This document shows positions 26,648-36,421 of a DNA stretch of 64,000 bases, one piece after another. This stretch comes from Shewanella piezotolerans WP3 (GTDB taxonomy: Bacteria; Pseudomonadota; Gammaproteobacteria; Enterobacterales; Shewanellaceae): the NCBI RefSeq assembly GCF_000014885.1, contig NC_011566.1:930001-994000 (forward strand). The letters are read 5' to 3'. A model generated the notes under the pieces. The model ran no database searches. It saw nothing but the letters and a program-made list of their open reading frames with translations, and had not been told where the DNA came from. Made by a program: the position numbers and the translations under genes. Within the stretch, counting starts at the first letter, position 1, and each line of letters begins with the position of its first letter.

Positions 26648-28975
26648 GTGTTATCACGTTCTATTAAGCTGTTTTCATTATCTTTTCTTGCTCTATCGAT
26701 TCAGTCACATGTTTATGCACAAACCGAAGTTTCGGCAATGGACTCAACCTCTAACACACAAACAGCCAAAATTGATGCGACAAACAAGGTACTCGGCGCA
26801 CCTAAAGTTGCAGCGATGGAGGTTATTGAAGTCACTGGAAGAGCTTATCGACGAGGGTTAAAACTGGCGCCACCGGGCACAGCGGTTATGACCATGAAAG
26901 AGGTCGAGGAGCAGCAATCAACGCAGTTTGCAGAGCTGGTTGACCAACTCCCCGGTGTCAATATTGATGGCGGGACGCGTGTGGGCGGGGAGCGCATTAA
27001 TGTGTGGGGTTTTGGTGATGAAGAAGACCTTAATCTGTACTTAGACAATGCTCCTCTAGGTTTTGAGCAATATCGTTATGGTTCGTTTTTTGTTGATCCT
27101 GACTTGATCAAACAGGTTCAGGTGATAAAAGGTGCGCATGATGTTCGCTCTGGTAATGGTGGTTTTGGTGGTTCCATGTATGTTACTAGCAAAAGCGCTG
27201 AAGACTTTTTAGATGCTGGAGAGCATTTTGGCGCTCGTCTTAAAGGGGGCTACAGCGACAACAATGACGAGAAACGCAGCTTAATCAGTGTATATGGGCA
27301 ATTTAATCGTCACCTATCTGCCATTGTGAATTACACCTATCGAGATGCAAATGATACAACGCTGGGCAATGGTATTTGGGGAGACAATGTCGCTGAAGAG
27401 GGGCAGCCTCCTGAACTTGATACTGGTGATGAAGCTAAACTGCGCTACTCTGGCTACCGTCAAAACAGCTTATTAGCAAAAATTGACTTCGACTATGGCG
27501 ACCATTTGATGTCACTGTCGATGACTGATTATAAAGATGAAGGACAAAAACCTTGGGCAAACCGCCGTGGTCAAATGCCCACGATTAGTGATTACAACAT
27601 TAAAAAGTACGGGGACTATGAAACTGCGCTGTTTGCAACGACGGCTCATAATACCTATAAAGACACCAACTACTCATTAAATTACCGCTATACACCAAAT
27701 AATGACTGGATAGATACTCAGCTAGTCGTGTCAACCAGTGATAACCAGCGACATTGGGTACGCCCTGATATCGCATGGGAAAAAATGTACGTCTCTGTGG
27801 GCAATTTTGGTCATGAATCTTGGCTTGATTACAAACGTTCATTTGTTGATATTAATAATACCAGTTGGTTTGGCGATAATAGTCTGCTGTTAGGACTTCA
27901 ATACCTAAGTTCAGACCGCGACTCATTGGTGTACAACAAAACTTATGAAAAGAAAGAAGCCAAGAATTTTGGGTTGTATACGCCTTATTATCAACCCAGT
28001 GGCAAGCAGCAAACGTCTAGTGCTTATGCCGAGTTTAATTACCGGATTAATGATCAGCTTGCAGTAAAACCTTCAATTAGATATGACTACATCCGCAGTG
28101 AAGGCAAGGGCAACTTGGCCGCAGATTATAACGATCTCTCAGCGGGTCATGATTATAGCGCAGTGTCACACTCTGGCGTTTCCCCCCGCTTAGGAGTCCA
28201 CTATGAGTTGAGTCAACAGACGCAGTTTTATTTTGACTACGCCTATACGTTACAAGCTCCGGTTATCGACGATATCTACACTGTACAATACGCTAAAGCG
28301 AGCAAGGCTATCACCTCAAGCCGTGATCTTGAGGCTGAACGATTACATGCTTATAAACTGGGGCTTACGCAGTTAAATAGTGGCTTATTGGCGGATAACG
28401 ACACCTTGTCTACCCAGCTTACCCTCTATTACCACAAAGGTGAAAATGATGTCGCGAAACGCTCTGGTGTAAACTCAGTAGAGCAAGCACAAGGTTATAA
28501 TACTAACCTTGAGGGTTATTATAATCAGGGGGCTGATTTAGTCGTTAACTACCGGTATCAAAACCTGTTTGCTGATTTGGATGCCTCCTACATAACGGGT
28601 AAACATGATGGTAGCTTGAAAGACTCAACTGGCGAAGATGAATATCTAGCAGATCTCGCCCCAACGAATATCGGTTTAAAACTTGGCTATTACCTAACAA
28701 ACGACTTAATGTTTGCTTGGCGGGGTAAGTGGTATGACAGTAAATCGGAAGATGAAATGCCGACTGAAAGTAGCTTCAGAACGGATCAACCGACAGATGC
28801 TTATTTTGTACAGGATCTCTATATTGCCTTTAGCGGAGAGTCTGGTGCGTTAGATAATTGGGAAGCCTACTTAACGGTAAAAAACATAACCAACCAGTAC
28901 TATAAGCCTTATATGGGCGATGGTGTGGCGGCGGCAGGTCGTGACATAAGAGTGAGTGTTGCTTACACGTTTTAA
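26648..28975 (+). CDS. TonB-dependent outer membrane receptor
   Basis: 775 residues, GTG start. Signal peptide to about residue 24 (SHVYA), TonB-box-like EVIEVTGRA near residue 60, plug domain (LVDQLPGVNI..., QVQVIKGAHDVRSGNGGFGGSMYVTSKS), then a 22-strand-type barrel ending in the C-terminal aromatic motif ISVAYTF-like RVSVAYTF. The Fur box upstream points to iron, siderophore or heme uptake. The plug and barrel resemble heme/hemoglobin receptors (FRAP-type region not clearly seen), so the ligand is open. Confidence 0.85.
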   Translation: MLSRSIKLFSLSFLALSIQSHVYAQTEVSAMDSTSNTQTAKIDATNKVLGAPKVAAMEVIEVTGRAYRRGLKLAPPGTAVMTMKEVEEQQSTQFAELVDQLPGVNIDGGTRVGGERINVWGFGDEEDLNLYLDNAPLGFEQYRYGSFFVDPDLIKQVQVIKGAHDVRSGNGGFGGSMYVTSKSAEDFLDAGEHFGARLKGGYSDNNDEKRSLISVYGQFNRHLSAIVNYTYRDANDTTLGNGIWGDNVAEEGQPPELDTGDEAKLRYSGYRQNSLLAKIDFDYGDHLMSLSMTDYKDEGQKPWANRRGQMPTISDYNIKKYGDYETALFATTAHNTYKDTNYSLNYRYTPNNDWIDTQLVVSTSDNQRHWVRPDIAWEKMYVSVGNFGHESWLDYKRSFVDINNTSWFGDNSLLLGLQYLSSDRDSLVYNKTYEKKEAKNFGLYTPYYQPSGKQQTSSAYAEFNYRINDQLAVKPSIRYDYIRSEGKGNLAADYNDLSAGHDYSAVSHSGVSPRLGVHYELSQQTQFYFDYAYTLQAPVIDDIYTVQYAKASKAITSSRDLEAERLHAYKLGLTQLNSGLLADNDTLSTQLTLYYHKGENDVAKRSGVNSVEQAQGYNTNLEGYYNQGADLVVNYRYQNLFADLDASYITGKHDGSLKDSTGEDEYLADLAPTNIGLKLGYYLTNDLMFAWRGKWYDSKSEDEMPTESSFRTDQPTDAYFVQDLYIAFSGESGALDNWEAYLTVKNITNQYYKPYMGDGVAAAGRDIRVSVAYTF

Positions 28976-28987
28976 TTGCTAATGAGT

Positions 28988-29015
28988 AAAAAAGGCCACA
29001 GATGTGGCCTTTTTT
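28988..29015. terminator. Bidirectional terminator
   Basis: AAAAAAGGCCACA-GA-TGTGGCCTTTTTT between the convergent TonB receptor and dCMP deaminase genes. Confidence 0.85.
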
Positions 29016-29042
29016 ATCTCTAAGTCAATAATGTCATTTTAC

Positions 29043-29483
29043 TTATTCTTTATCTACCTGCATCCAGTCAACGGTTACGCCAGCTTGGTCAAACATATCT
29101 TGGCTTATCTTAATCTTTTCACCCCAGCGAGACAGGAAGTCTTGGCTTGGTTGAGGACTGTGCACAGTGCTTAATCCTGTTTGGATGATCTTGGCTGCGC
29201 AGTTAGGGCAGGGGAAGTGGGTCACCCAGATCTCACAACCACTAAGATCGCGTTTGGCATAGAGTATGGCGTTCTCTTCTGCATGCAGCGTTTTGAGCAG
29301 TTTCATCTCGCGGTTGTCGGTTTCGGCGCTATCGGAAACCCCATGTGGGTAACCATTAAAACCTAAAGACACAATGCGGTTATTCTCAGTGATCACTGCG
29401 CCCACTTGAGTAGAGGGATCCTTACTCCAAGATGCAACGAGTTCGGCCATTTGTAAAAATCGTGTCGCCCATTTTGTCATCAT
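29043..29483 (-). CDS. Deoxycytidylate (dCMP) deaminase family
   Basis: 146 residues of the zinc-dependent cytidine/deoxycytidylate deaminase family. Metal and catalytic motifs: LHAEENAI (His and catalytic Glu, about residue 67) and FPCPNCAAKI (two Cys, about residue 95). DPSTQVGAVI and GFNGYPHG are typical dCMP deaminase segments. Converts dCMP to dUMP, feeding thymidylate synthesis. Start at the ATGATG after AGGAGT. Confidence 0.85.
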   Translation of the reverse strand: MMTKWATRFLQMAELVASWSKDPSTQVGAVITENNRIVSLGFNGYPHGVSDSAETDNREMKLLKTLHAEENAILYAKRDLSGCEIWVTHFPCPNCAAKIIQTGLSTVHSPQPSQDFLSRWGEKIKISQDMFDQAGVTVDWMQVDKE

Positions 29484-29932
29484 CTATCAAGCACTCCTAT
29501 ATCTATACTACTGAATAAACTACTCAATCTACTTGCTATTCTCTATGGTGAACAATGATAAAGCAACCTAAAGCCAAGCTACTTTAGTTAATCAATGTAT
29601 ATCGAGTGAACACTCACGTTGGGCTAGGGCTTGTTAGTGTTACTGAAGGAGTCGTTTGGATGTTAGATAAATAGTTATCTACCGATTGTGCTGGTAGAGA
29701 ATAGATCAAGCGCTATCTCTATCCAGCTAAGTACTCTTCTCGGCCCTATTAAGCCTTTAAGGTTGTGACCTGCTTCACAAAAGAAAGGCTTGTACATTGC
29801 TGTGTGTTGAACTGGCATGAGGGCTGGTTTTATACTCCGCGAAATTATCGAAATCTTAATTTTACCTTAATATTTAATCGATAAATTTAGTAAGGGATTC
29901 AGGATGAACCCTCGTTATCAGTCGTTAAGATT
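29484..29932. other. Divergent intergenic region
   Basis: About 450 bp, AT-rich. Promoters implied; no repeat or RNA recognised. Confidence 0.4.
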
Positions 29933-30784
29933 ATGAGTGTGAGCTTGTCCAACAATCTGATTTTTAGAAAAAAAATAACACAGTCTGTATGTGACTCTGT
30001 TCTCATGCAATATCACATTGTAGATCCCAATAAGCCGCTTATTATTACGTTTGAAGCTATGAGTAGTGGCATAAGTACTGATAAGTTTGAACAGTGGAAT
30101 GACACCATTGCTACATTTGGTTTTATAGAGAAACTAGGCTACAACGTTATCTCTTTTATCCATAAAGAGAACACTTATTATCGCTCGGAAGAGTTTGTTA
30201 ATTTCATCAAAGAGCTAGCCGAATCACTGGATATATTTAGCACCAAAATCGGTTATGGCATTAGTCTTGGAGGGTTTGCCTCTGCCCTTTTTGCTAATGG
30301 TTTAAAGCTAGATACTTGTTTGCTACTAATGCCACAAAGTACGTTTAGCAACAAAATAGCGCCGTGGGAGCCAAAAAGTCGTTCATCATCTAAGCATGAA
30401 GAGTGGAATAATGGCTTCTATAATGATGCAACGACTTGCTGTTGCCCTGTGACGATAATATATGACCCCTTGTATCCAGTGGATGTGAGCCATGTAAAAC
30501 GTTTTTCTTGCGATATCACTCATGTTTATCTATACGGGGTCGGTCATCGAATACCTCGTGCGTTAAATCACATGGGGATCCTTTCAACGGTAATCCGTTG
30601 TTTTTTATTAACAGGCAAAGTCCCGAATGATTACTACAAACTTATTCGCAGACGAAGATATCTTAAATATTATCTAAAACATCTGATGAAGAACCCAACC
30701 GGTAAACTCAGTTTGAAAAGACGGTGGGTGTTTATGCAGTTGTATCTGAAGTTATCAATTTCTAAGACATTTTTAGCGACTTAA
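29933..30784 (+). CDS. Alpha/beta hydrolase-like protein
   Basis: 283 residues, no signal peptide. The nucleophile elbow is GYGISLGGFASALFA (G-x-S-x-G-G). An acid could come from YDPLYPVDVSH and a His from GVGHRIPRAL, giving the order Ser-Asp-His expected of the fold. The C-terminal 60 residues are very basic (RRRRYLKYYLKHLMK), unusual for a plain esterase, and may bind nucleic acid or membrane. Codon use is AT-rich compared with neighbours. Substrate unknown. Confidence 0.6.
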   Translation: MSVSLSNNLIFRKKITQSVCDSVLMQYHIVDPNKPLIITFEAMSSGISTDKFEQWNDTIATFGFIEKLGYNVISFIHKENTYYRSEEFVNFIKELAESLDIFSTKIGYGISLGGFASALFANGLKLDTCLLLMPQSTFSNKIAPWEPKSRSSSKHEEWNNGFYNDATTCCCPVTIIYDPLYPVDVSHVKRFSCDITHVYLYGVGHRIPRALNHMGILSTVIRCFLLTGKVPNDYYKLIRRRRYLKYYLKHLMKNPTGKLSLKRRWVFMQLYLKLSISKTFLAT

Positions 30785-30814
30785 TGTTTTTGTTATTTTT
30801 ATTATGAGGATTAG

Positions 30815-30882
30815 TACCCATCAGTATAAGAAGTTGATCTACTTAGAGTGTTTTTGACGATTAATCTTTATGCTGATTGGTA
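30815..30882. mobile_element. MITE family 2, short degenerate copy D (68 bp)
   Basis: Starts TACCCATCAGTATAAGAAG and ends in TGCTGATTGGTA, with flanks TAG/TAA instead of a perfect duplication. An older, degraded relative of 26308-26371. Confidence 0.6.
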
Positions 30883-30889
30883 TAAGCCC

Positions 30890-30923
30890 GAAAAAAGAGC
30901 CTAAATTGAATAGTTAGGCTCTT
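30890..30923 (-). terminator. Terminator of the metalloprotease gene
   Basis: On the minus strand: stem AGAGCCTAA/TTAGGCTCT followed by TTTTTT. Confidence 0.75.
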
Positions 30924-30985
30924 TACAGTACTAACAAGTGTTAACAGCAACCTTTTGGTTGGTGATTAACTTCTCTGTTTGATGA

Positions 30986-33757
30986 CTATTTTAGTTTTAC
31001 CACTTCGACATCAATCCAAGCGCTAGCAGTGTTCTCTGTACCACCTTTAGCTGTAGGAGTAATTTTGAAAGCTCCTGAAGGATCAGTAAAGCTCTTACCA
31101 ATTACCAATGGCGCATCAGTTTCATCTTCTTGATTCCAGTTGGCGTTGCTCTTAGAGTTTGGTGTCATGTCTAGTAATTTAGATATGTGCTTCCACCAAG
31201 AGCCTGGATCTGTTTCCTCTTTAAACCCTTGAACATTGACTAGAACACCGTTTCTTAATAGTGGTGTACGAGTTTGAAGATTAGCAGGAGTGCCTTCCTC
31301 ACCGTGGGCCGAGGTTCTATATTCAACCCAGTAAGTCAGTGCATCGTCTGCCGACTTTAGACGAATACCGATAATGCCTGGTGTGTTGGTGCCAGAGGCT
31401 GAACCGTGGTCAAAAGCATAGATACGGTAAGTGCCCGATGAGGTCACTACTGGTACTTGTGTATCGTTAATCCAATCTTTGAAGAAGCTCTTATACATTA
31501 AGTTCATCTCTTCAAAGTCATGGCCACCCATACCCATTAGATCGAATACATTGCCGTAGTCACGAACGGTAGCGGAGTCTGAAATTACAGCATTTCCTGC
31601 TTCTACTGAACGTGCATGGTGTAAACCAAATGCATGACCCATTTCGTGAGCAATGGTACTGCCTGCATGGGTATAAAGCTCAAGTAATGGTGGGCTTGCT
31701 TGTGAGTTAATTGAAGTTGCATCAGTAGGGCCAATTTTCGGCGCGGTGATCATGATTAGCGTTGCTTCATCTGGGAAATCTGGTTCTATGCCTGCAGCTT
31801 CAATAGCTGAGCGGTAATAAGGTTTCCAAGAGTTCTTATCATTATCGTATTGCGACTTAGGCGCAGGTACCGTATTGAGCGGCTTAATTTCCCAAGTGAC
31901 ATTAAAGTTTCCGTATGATTGCTCAGTGAAGTAAGCTTTAACCTTTTCCATTTCCTCATTAATTTTAGCGGTAGTAAATTCTAATGGAGTATCTTGGAAC
32001 TCAAATGGGAAGATAATAAGATTAACACTATTATGTCCCCAGCTATCGTTGCCGTCACCCGTATCTGGAGCGCCAACTGTTTCGCGGCAAGACGTTTTGT
32101 TGAAATCAACAACCACACTTGCGCCTTTAAATAGACCTGCTAGCTCAACATAGTTCCAGCCACTTTGCACTGTATCTGGGTTATTAATGATGACACACTC
32201 TGTATTGCCAACATGTTTAGAGACTATGCTGTCGTCACCCGCTACCGGCTGATCCGTTGCTTTGCCCCTTAATGTTAAGTTACCTAAACCATGCTTAGTG
32301 GTAATCGCTAGGCTGGTAATTTCAGGCTTTTGCCATAAAGAGATCCCAAATGTATGTCTATAGTTGGTTGCTGCCACACATACTGGTACACCATCGGTGA
32401 GCTGTGTTGCTGTTGTTGGCTCTTCTGTGGCACAAACATCAGGTAAACTTCCTACAGGTGTAGGGTCTGGATCAGGATCTACAACTGTACCGTCAAACGA
32501 TACTGTATAATCCTCAAACTCGCCTGAACTGACGTTGGTACAAGGCGCAGTAAGTGCCTGGTTATACTTCATTCCAACACGCATGCGGGTAGTACCGGTA
32601 GTGCCTTGTGGTACGTTGATTGTACCATTTACAGCTGCATTACCACTGAGGTTAGACACGACTTGCTCGCCGGCATCTAAGAAGTCTCCGTCTTTGTTAA
32701 AATCAATCCATACTCCCCAATGTTCGGTGTAAGCATTACCGCTAAAACCTGGAGTTAATGTGATTGTATTTGCGCCTGCTGATAACTTGGCCGTTTGCGA
32801 AGTGTAATCGGTGTAATTACCTTGTGCAGAGGTGTTATTAAGGCCACCCACTTTAACACCTGCAATCCACTCATAACTGCCGCCACCCGTAACGCTACAG
32901 TATCCTGCTGGAGGTGTGGTTGAGCCGCCAGTGATATTTGCTGTTGTCGTCGAAATACCTGTTGCGCCGCCATTATCTGTCACCGTTAGCGATACAGTGT
33001 AGGTGCCAGCTGTATTATAAGTATGGTTTGGGTTCGCTGAGGTGCTAGTCGTGCCATCACCAAAGTCCCATAGCCAAGATGAGATAGTTCCGTCACTGTC
33101 CGAAGAGGCATTGCTGCTAAAGGCTACTGAAGCACCAATATCCGCAGAGTATGGACCATTAGTTACGGCAGTAGGGGAAATATTTGAACCGCCATCACCG
33201 ATAGAAACGGTGTAATCTTCAACTTCGCCAGAGGCAAAGTTTTCACAGGCGTTCGCCACAGCTTGATTATATTTCATCGATACACGCATGCGCGTAGTAC
33301 CAGAGACGTTTGCAGGCACGTTAATCGAGCCTGTTACAGCGCCTTTACCGCTGCCAGTCATGACTTTCTCGCCGCTATCAATAAAATCGCCATCATTATT
33401 GAAATCAATATAAACAGCAAAGTGCTCTGTGTAGGCGTTGCCAACGAAACCGGGTGTGAGTGTAATGGCATTGCTGCCTTGTACTAAGTTGGCGGTCAGC
33501 CCTGAGAAATCTGTGTAAGCTGCTGTGCCGCTTGACGCGTTGTCTAGATCGGCAATATTTACGTTGGCAATGTATTCATATTTACCACCACCAGAGCTAG
33601 CACAATAGCTTGCCGCTGCTGACAAGCCTAATATACCTACATCATTTTTTATTGGTGGAGGTGGGCCATCGGTGATTGTAGCCTGCGCGGTAGGGCTTAT
33701 TAATGACAGTGTGGTAAAACACGCTGCAAGCATTAATGAGCTATTTTTATAGTTCAT
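30986..33757 (-). CDS. Secreted zinc metalloprotease with GEVED-PKD-GEVED domains
   Basis: 923 residues. Signal peptide (cleavage near AQA-TIT). Order: GEVED domain (about 50-185, ending GEVEDYTVSI), PKD domain (about 192-275, with DGTISSWLWDFGDG), second GEVED domain (about 285-420, ending GEFEDYTVSF), a Pro/Asp linker, then a metalloprotease domain with TIAHEMGHAFGLHHARS near residue 700, the HExxHxxGxxH zinc motif. FDLMGMGGHDFEEMN nearby is the Met-turn, similar to M6/M12-like proteases. Likely exported and cell-surface or extracellular. The two GEVED repeats are close paralogs of each other. Confidence 0.85.
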   Translation of the reverse strand: MNYKNSSLMLAACFTTLSLISPTAQATITDGPPPPIKNDVGILGLSAAASYCASSGGGKYEYIANVNIADLDNASSGTAAYTDFSGLTANLVQGSNAITLTPGFVGNAYTEHFAVYIDFNNDGDFIDSGEKVMTGSGKGAVTGSINVPANVSGTTRMRVSMKYNQAVANACENFASGEVEDYTVSIGDGGSNISPTAVTNGPYSADIGASVAFSSNASSDSDGTISSWLWDFGDGTTSTSANPNHTYNTAGTYTVSLTVTDNGGATGISTTTANITGGSTTPPAGYCSVTGGGSYEWIAGVKVGGLNNTSAQGNYTDYTSQTAKLSAGANTITLTPGFSGNAYTEHWGVWIDFNKDGDFLDAGEQVVSNLSGNAAVNGTINVPQGTTGTTRMRVGMKYNQALTAPCTNVSSGEFEDYTVSFDGTVVDPDPDPTPVGSLPDVCATEEPTTATQLTDGVPVCVAATNYRHTFGISLWQKPEITSLAITTKHGLGNLTLRGKATDQPVAGDDSIVSKHVGNTECVIINNPDTVQSGWNYVELAGLFKGASVVVDFNKTSCRETVGAPDTGDGNDSWGHNSVNLIIFPFEFQDTPLEFTTAKINEEMEKVKAYFTEQSYGNFNVTWEIKPLNTVPAPKSQYDNDKNSWKPYYRSAIEAAGIEPDFPDEATLIMITAPKIGPTDATSINSQASPPLLELYTHAGSTIAHEMGHAFGLHHARSVEAGNAVISDSATVRDYGNVFDLMGMGGHDFEEMNLMYKSFFKDWINDTQVPVVTSSGTYRIYAFDHGSASGTNTPGIIGIRLKSADDALTYWVEYRTSAHGEEGTPANLQTRTPLLRNGVLVNVQGFKEETDPGSWWKHISKLLDMTPNSKSNANWNQEDETDAPLVIGKSFTDPSGAFKITPTAKGGTENTASAWIDVEVVKLK

Positions 33758-34367
33758 TTTAAATAGTCCTTATACATGTAAGATTAACTTCCTAATTTGT
33801 ATTGGTTTTTATAGTTTTTATAACCTAACGCAGTATTAATAGAATAACGGCTTTCTATTAACATTTTGTTAACAACTGGTTGTCGGAAGATTAGCAGAGG
33901 TATGCTGGATATTGTATATTTCGCATGTTGAATATTTTTTGATAAAAATTTATTTATAAAGTGGATATGACAAAACTATGATTATTAATAGATTTTAATA
34001 AAACTGTAACATTATAATTATTGGTTATTTTATATACTACATCTGCTGTGCAGATTGTAATTTCCGGAGAAGGGAGCCAGTGAAAACAGATGGGAGACCT
34101 GAATATTTGTTGCGCCTTCAACTCCAAGCCATAGAAGTTGCTAGCTTTTTTATTTGTTTCACGACTAGAAATGACAAGGGCCAGCCAATACTGTTTTATG
34201 CAAGCATTAGCTTTTAGTTGATGAGTTGCTTGGTTCGCTATCAAGACGTAGGGATTGCGAGCGTATTGACTGTGGGAGGAGGGCAAACGGTTAGGCTTTA
34301 TTTATTCCGTTTGCCAGTCTCAGTTTATTACTCGATGGGTTAGTCGGCGATGGTCGGTGCACCGATC
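33758..34367. other. Long intergenic region
   Basis: About 610 bp. A 110-codon minus-strand frame (33954-34286) exists but has poor composition and no ribosome site, so I do not call it. It holds the protease promoter. Confidence 0.4.
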
Positions 34368-34928
34368 TTAGTGTGCACTGCTAAATATTTGACTAAATGA
34401 AGGGCGCTGATGGATCTCAATTGGCATACTTAATTTTCGGGCCAAATCACTGGCTGCAATGAGTCCACGAATATGGTGTTGTTGGTGATCGATGACCAGC
34501 ATATGGTGCAAACTATTTTCTTTTAATATACGCACGATGTCACTGACTTTTGCCGTAGAAATTTGCTCATAATCAAAAGCCTGAAGATCATCTCTGCTTA
34601 CCATTACATCAGTAACGAGTAACTCTTCAATGGTATGGTTCATGTTTTTTGCTGTAAGTAGCATGTTGAGATCCGATAATTCATGCATAGTGATTACGCC
34701 CAGAAATTTATCATTCTTGTCGACGACAAGGCGCATATAGGCATGGGTTTTCTCCATAATTTTGCCAGTTTCAACTGCACTGGTTGATGCATCAACCACA
34801 ATTGGACGAGCGACATCAAAATCGGTAAAAACCTCTAATGCAGGCGAGTCTAAGTAAGCGGTCTCTGTTTTGCTAGACCACAATAGATGATCGACAGAGG
34901 CGGTGCTAAATAATTGTAAATTTCTCAT
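34368..34928 (-). CDS. CBS-domain pair protein
   Basis: 186 residues, cytosolic, with two CBS motifs. The first (about 40-95) includes MRLVVDKNDKFLGVITMHELS. The second (about 110-170) includes HHMLVIDHQQHHIRGLIAASDLARKL. Such stand-alone pairs usually sense adenosine nucleotides and regulate a partner, but no partner is adjacent. GGAG lies 8 bp before the ATG. Confidence 0.8.
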   Translation of the reverse strand: MRNLQLFSTASVDHLLWSSKTETAYLDSPALEVFTDFDVARPIVVDASTSAVETGKIMEKTHAYMRLVVDKNDKFLGVITMHELSDLNMLLTAKNMNHTIEELLVTDVMVSRDDLQAFDYEQISTAKVSDIVRILKENSLHHMLVIDHQQHHIRGLIAASDLARKLSMPIEIHQRPSFSQIFSSAH

Positions 34929-35432
34929 AAGTTAACTCCAGTGCATTAAAGGGTATTTGAGTATTATCGCCCTAGCTGCCAATTAGCAGCCTGTGCGGTT
35001 TTACAGAGGTGTTATCGAGAAAACCATCATCTCGAAAATAGAGAATGCGCCGCCTAAGCATGCAATTCAAGAAGATGAATAACAATTAACTTTGGTTAAG
35101 CAAATGCTTAAGTTGTAGGTGTTAATGTTAAAAATCCACAGCGGTAGCGATGATTAATACTATTATTAAGCAGGTGTTTTTAGGCAAGTAGTTACTTATT
35201 AAGTAGCTATTTCTAAACTGGTAAGTACAACTATGAAGTTGTCGAGGCTGCACTTAACCCTATATCAGTGAATATAAGTAATAAAGCTGAAAAATATTTT
35301 TAATTTCTCACTACTCATTATAATTGAGGCAGTTGTAGTTGCATCTTAGTGATTAGTGATAAGTGGAAGTTAAACTGACCTTCCACTTATATTTGGTGTT
35401 TAATATAAATTAATATAATGTTTTATATTAAT
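34929..35432. other. Intergenic, nothing recognised
   Basis: About 500 AT-rich bases between two minus-strand genes, with no gene, repeat or clear hairpin. Confidence 0.4.
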
Positions 35433-35600
35433 TTAGTATCCTGCACACTTTTTAAACTCAGCTTCGCATACTCTTTCATTTGCACCAGCATCTCTTTCAA
35501 CACACGCCATAAATTCAGCTAAACATGGTGAAATAGCAGAAGCGCCCGTAGAAATTCCAAGAGATAAAGCGAAAGATAGCATTAGTATTTTAGTTTTCAT
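35433..35600 (-). CDS. Tiny exported four-cysteine peptide
   Basis: 55 residues: signal peptide (MKTKILMLSFALSLGISTGASA) and a 33-residue mature part with four cysteines (SPC, MAC, RVC, KKC), enough for two disulfides. Start chosen at 35600, with AGGACT ahead of the ATG. The frame is open 40 codons further up and that part is also protein-like, so a longer form cannot be excluded. No family recognised. Confidence 0.55.
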   Translation of the reverse strand: MKTKILMLSFALSLGISTGASAISPCLAEFMACVERDAGANERVCEAEFKKCAGY

Positions 35601-35849
35601 AATTAGTCCTTTAGTATTATTTAGTGTCCATTTAAATTTAATAACAGTATACAATTGCCGCTGTATATCCTTGGGCAAGTCATTAATATCTGGCTTTTGT
35701 TTAGTACAGTCAATAGTCATAAAGGCTTAATGGATTTTAATTTAGGTCATCATAAAGTGCTATTCGTTGCAACGGCTTATTTTGTTGTTGAGAATTGATT
35801 TTTGATGCTGTAGTTTTAAGTTGAATTATTAATATTGCTGAGTGCGACT

Positions 35850-36247
35850 ATGAATTCAAAGGTAAAAGGGTTAATTAAAGCGATAGTTGTTTATTCATTG
35901 CTTATTATAGTGGGAACATCTGCAGGGTATGGGATTGTACTTGGGTATAATAAACTTAATGAGCCCAAAATTGTGCTTGTTGGTGACTATGGAGAACATT
36001 TTAAAAATACAGATAAAAAGGTGGTGATGTACGGTACTGACTGGTGCCCAGTGTGTAAGCGCACAAGAGATTTCTTTGCTAAGGAAGGTATCGAGTATAA
36101 GAGCTTAATCCAGAAAAAGACAGCGCTGCATTTCAGATGTATAGTCAATTAGAAGCAAATGGTTACCCTGTTTTTGTTATTGGCAATAAACGTATATTCG
36201 GTTTGGAAATAGACGAAATTAAAAGTGCTTTAGCTGAAGAAATATAG
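35850..36247 (+). pseudogene. Membrane-anchored glutaredoxin/thioredoxin-like protein, frameshifted
   Basis: N-terminal membrane helix (about residues 9-30), then a glutaredoxin-type domain: VVMYGTDWCPVCKRTRDFFAKEGIEYK with a CPVC redox site. The frame ends at 36152 with a short unrelated tail. In the -1 frame the domain continues cleanly: EKDSAAFQMYSQLEANGYPVFVIGNK... to a stop at 36245, including the cis-proline YPVFVIGNKRIFG segment. The switch lies at GAAAAAG near 36115-36121. Reconstituted length is 132 residues. A one-base deletion, a sequencing error, or -1 ribosomal slippage would all fit; slippage is least likely because the site is not the optimal A-AAA-AAG. Confidence 0.75.
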
Positions 36248-36421
36248 TTAATAGTTAGTTTGTCTACAACTCGAATAATATTAGAGAGTAAATATATTGT
36301 TTAACTATGTACTTTATTTTGGTCGCGCTCAACCTTTATGATGACTAAGTCCTTGTTCAATAGAAAGCGAACCATAGTGATCCGCTTTCTAATTGCTAGT
36401 ATTACCTAAGGTTTTAAATTT

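Noticed and set aside
33954..34286. 110-codon minus-strand frame
   Set aside because: No ribosome site, no recognisable motif, AT-rich intergenic composition.
36341..36412. AGAAAGCG/CGCTTTCT hairpin as terminator of the C45 gene
   Set aside because: Large loop and no U-tract on the minus strand.
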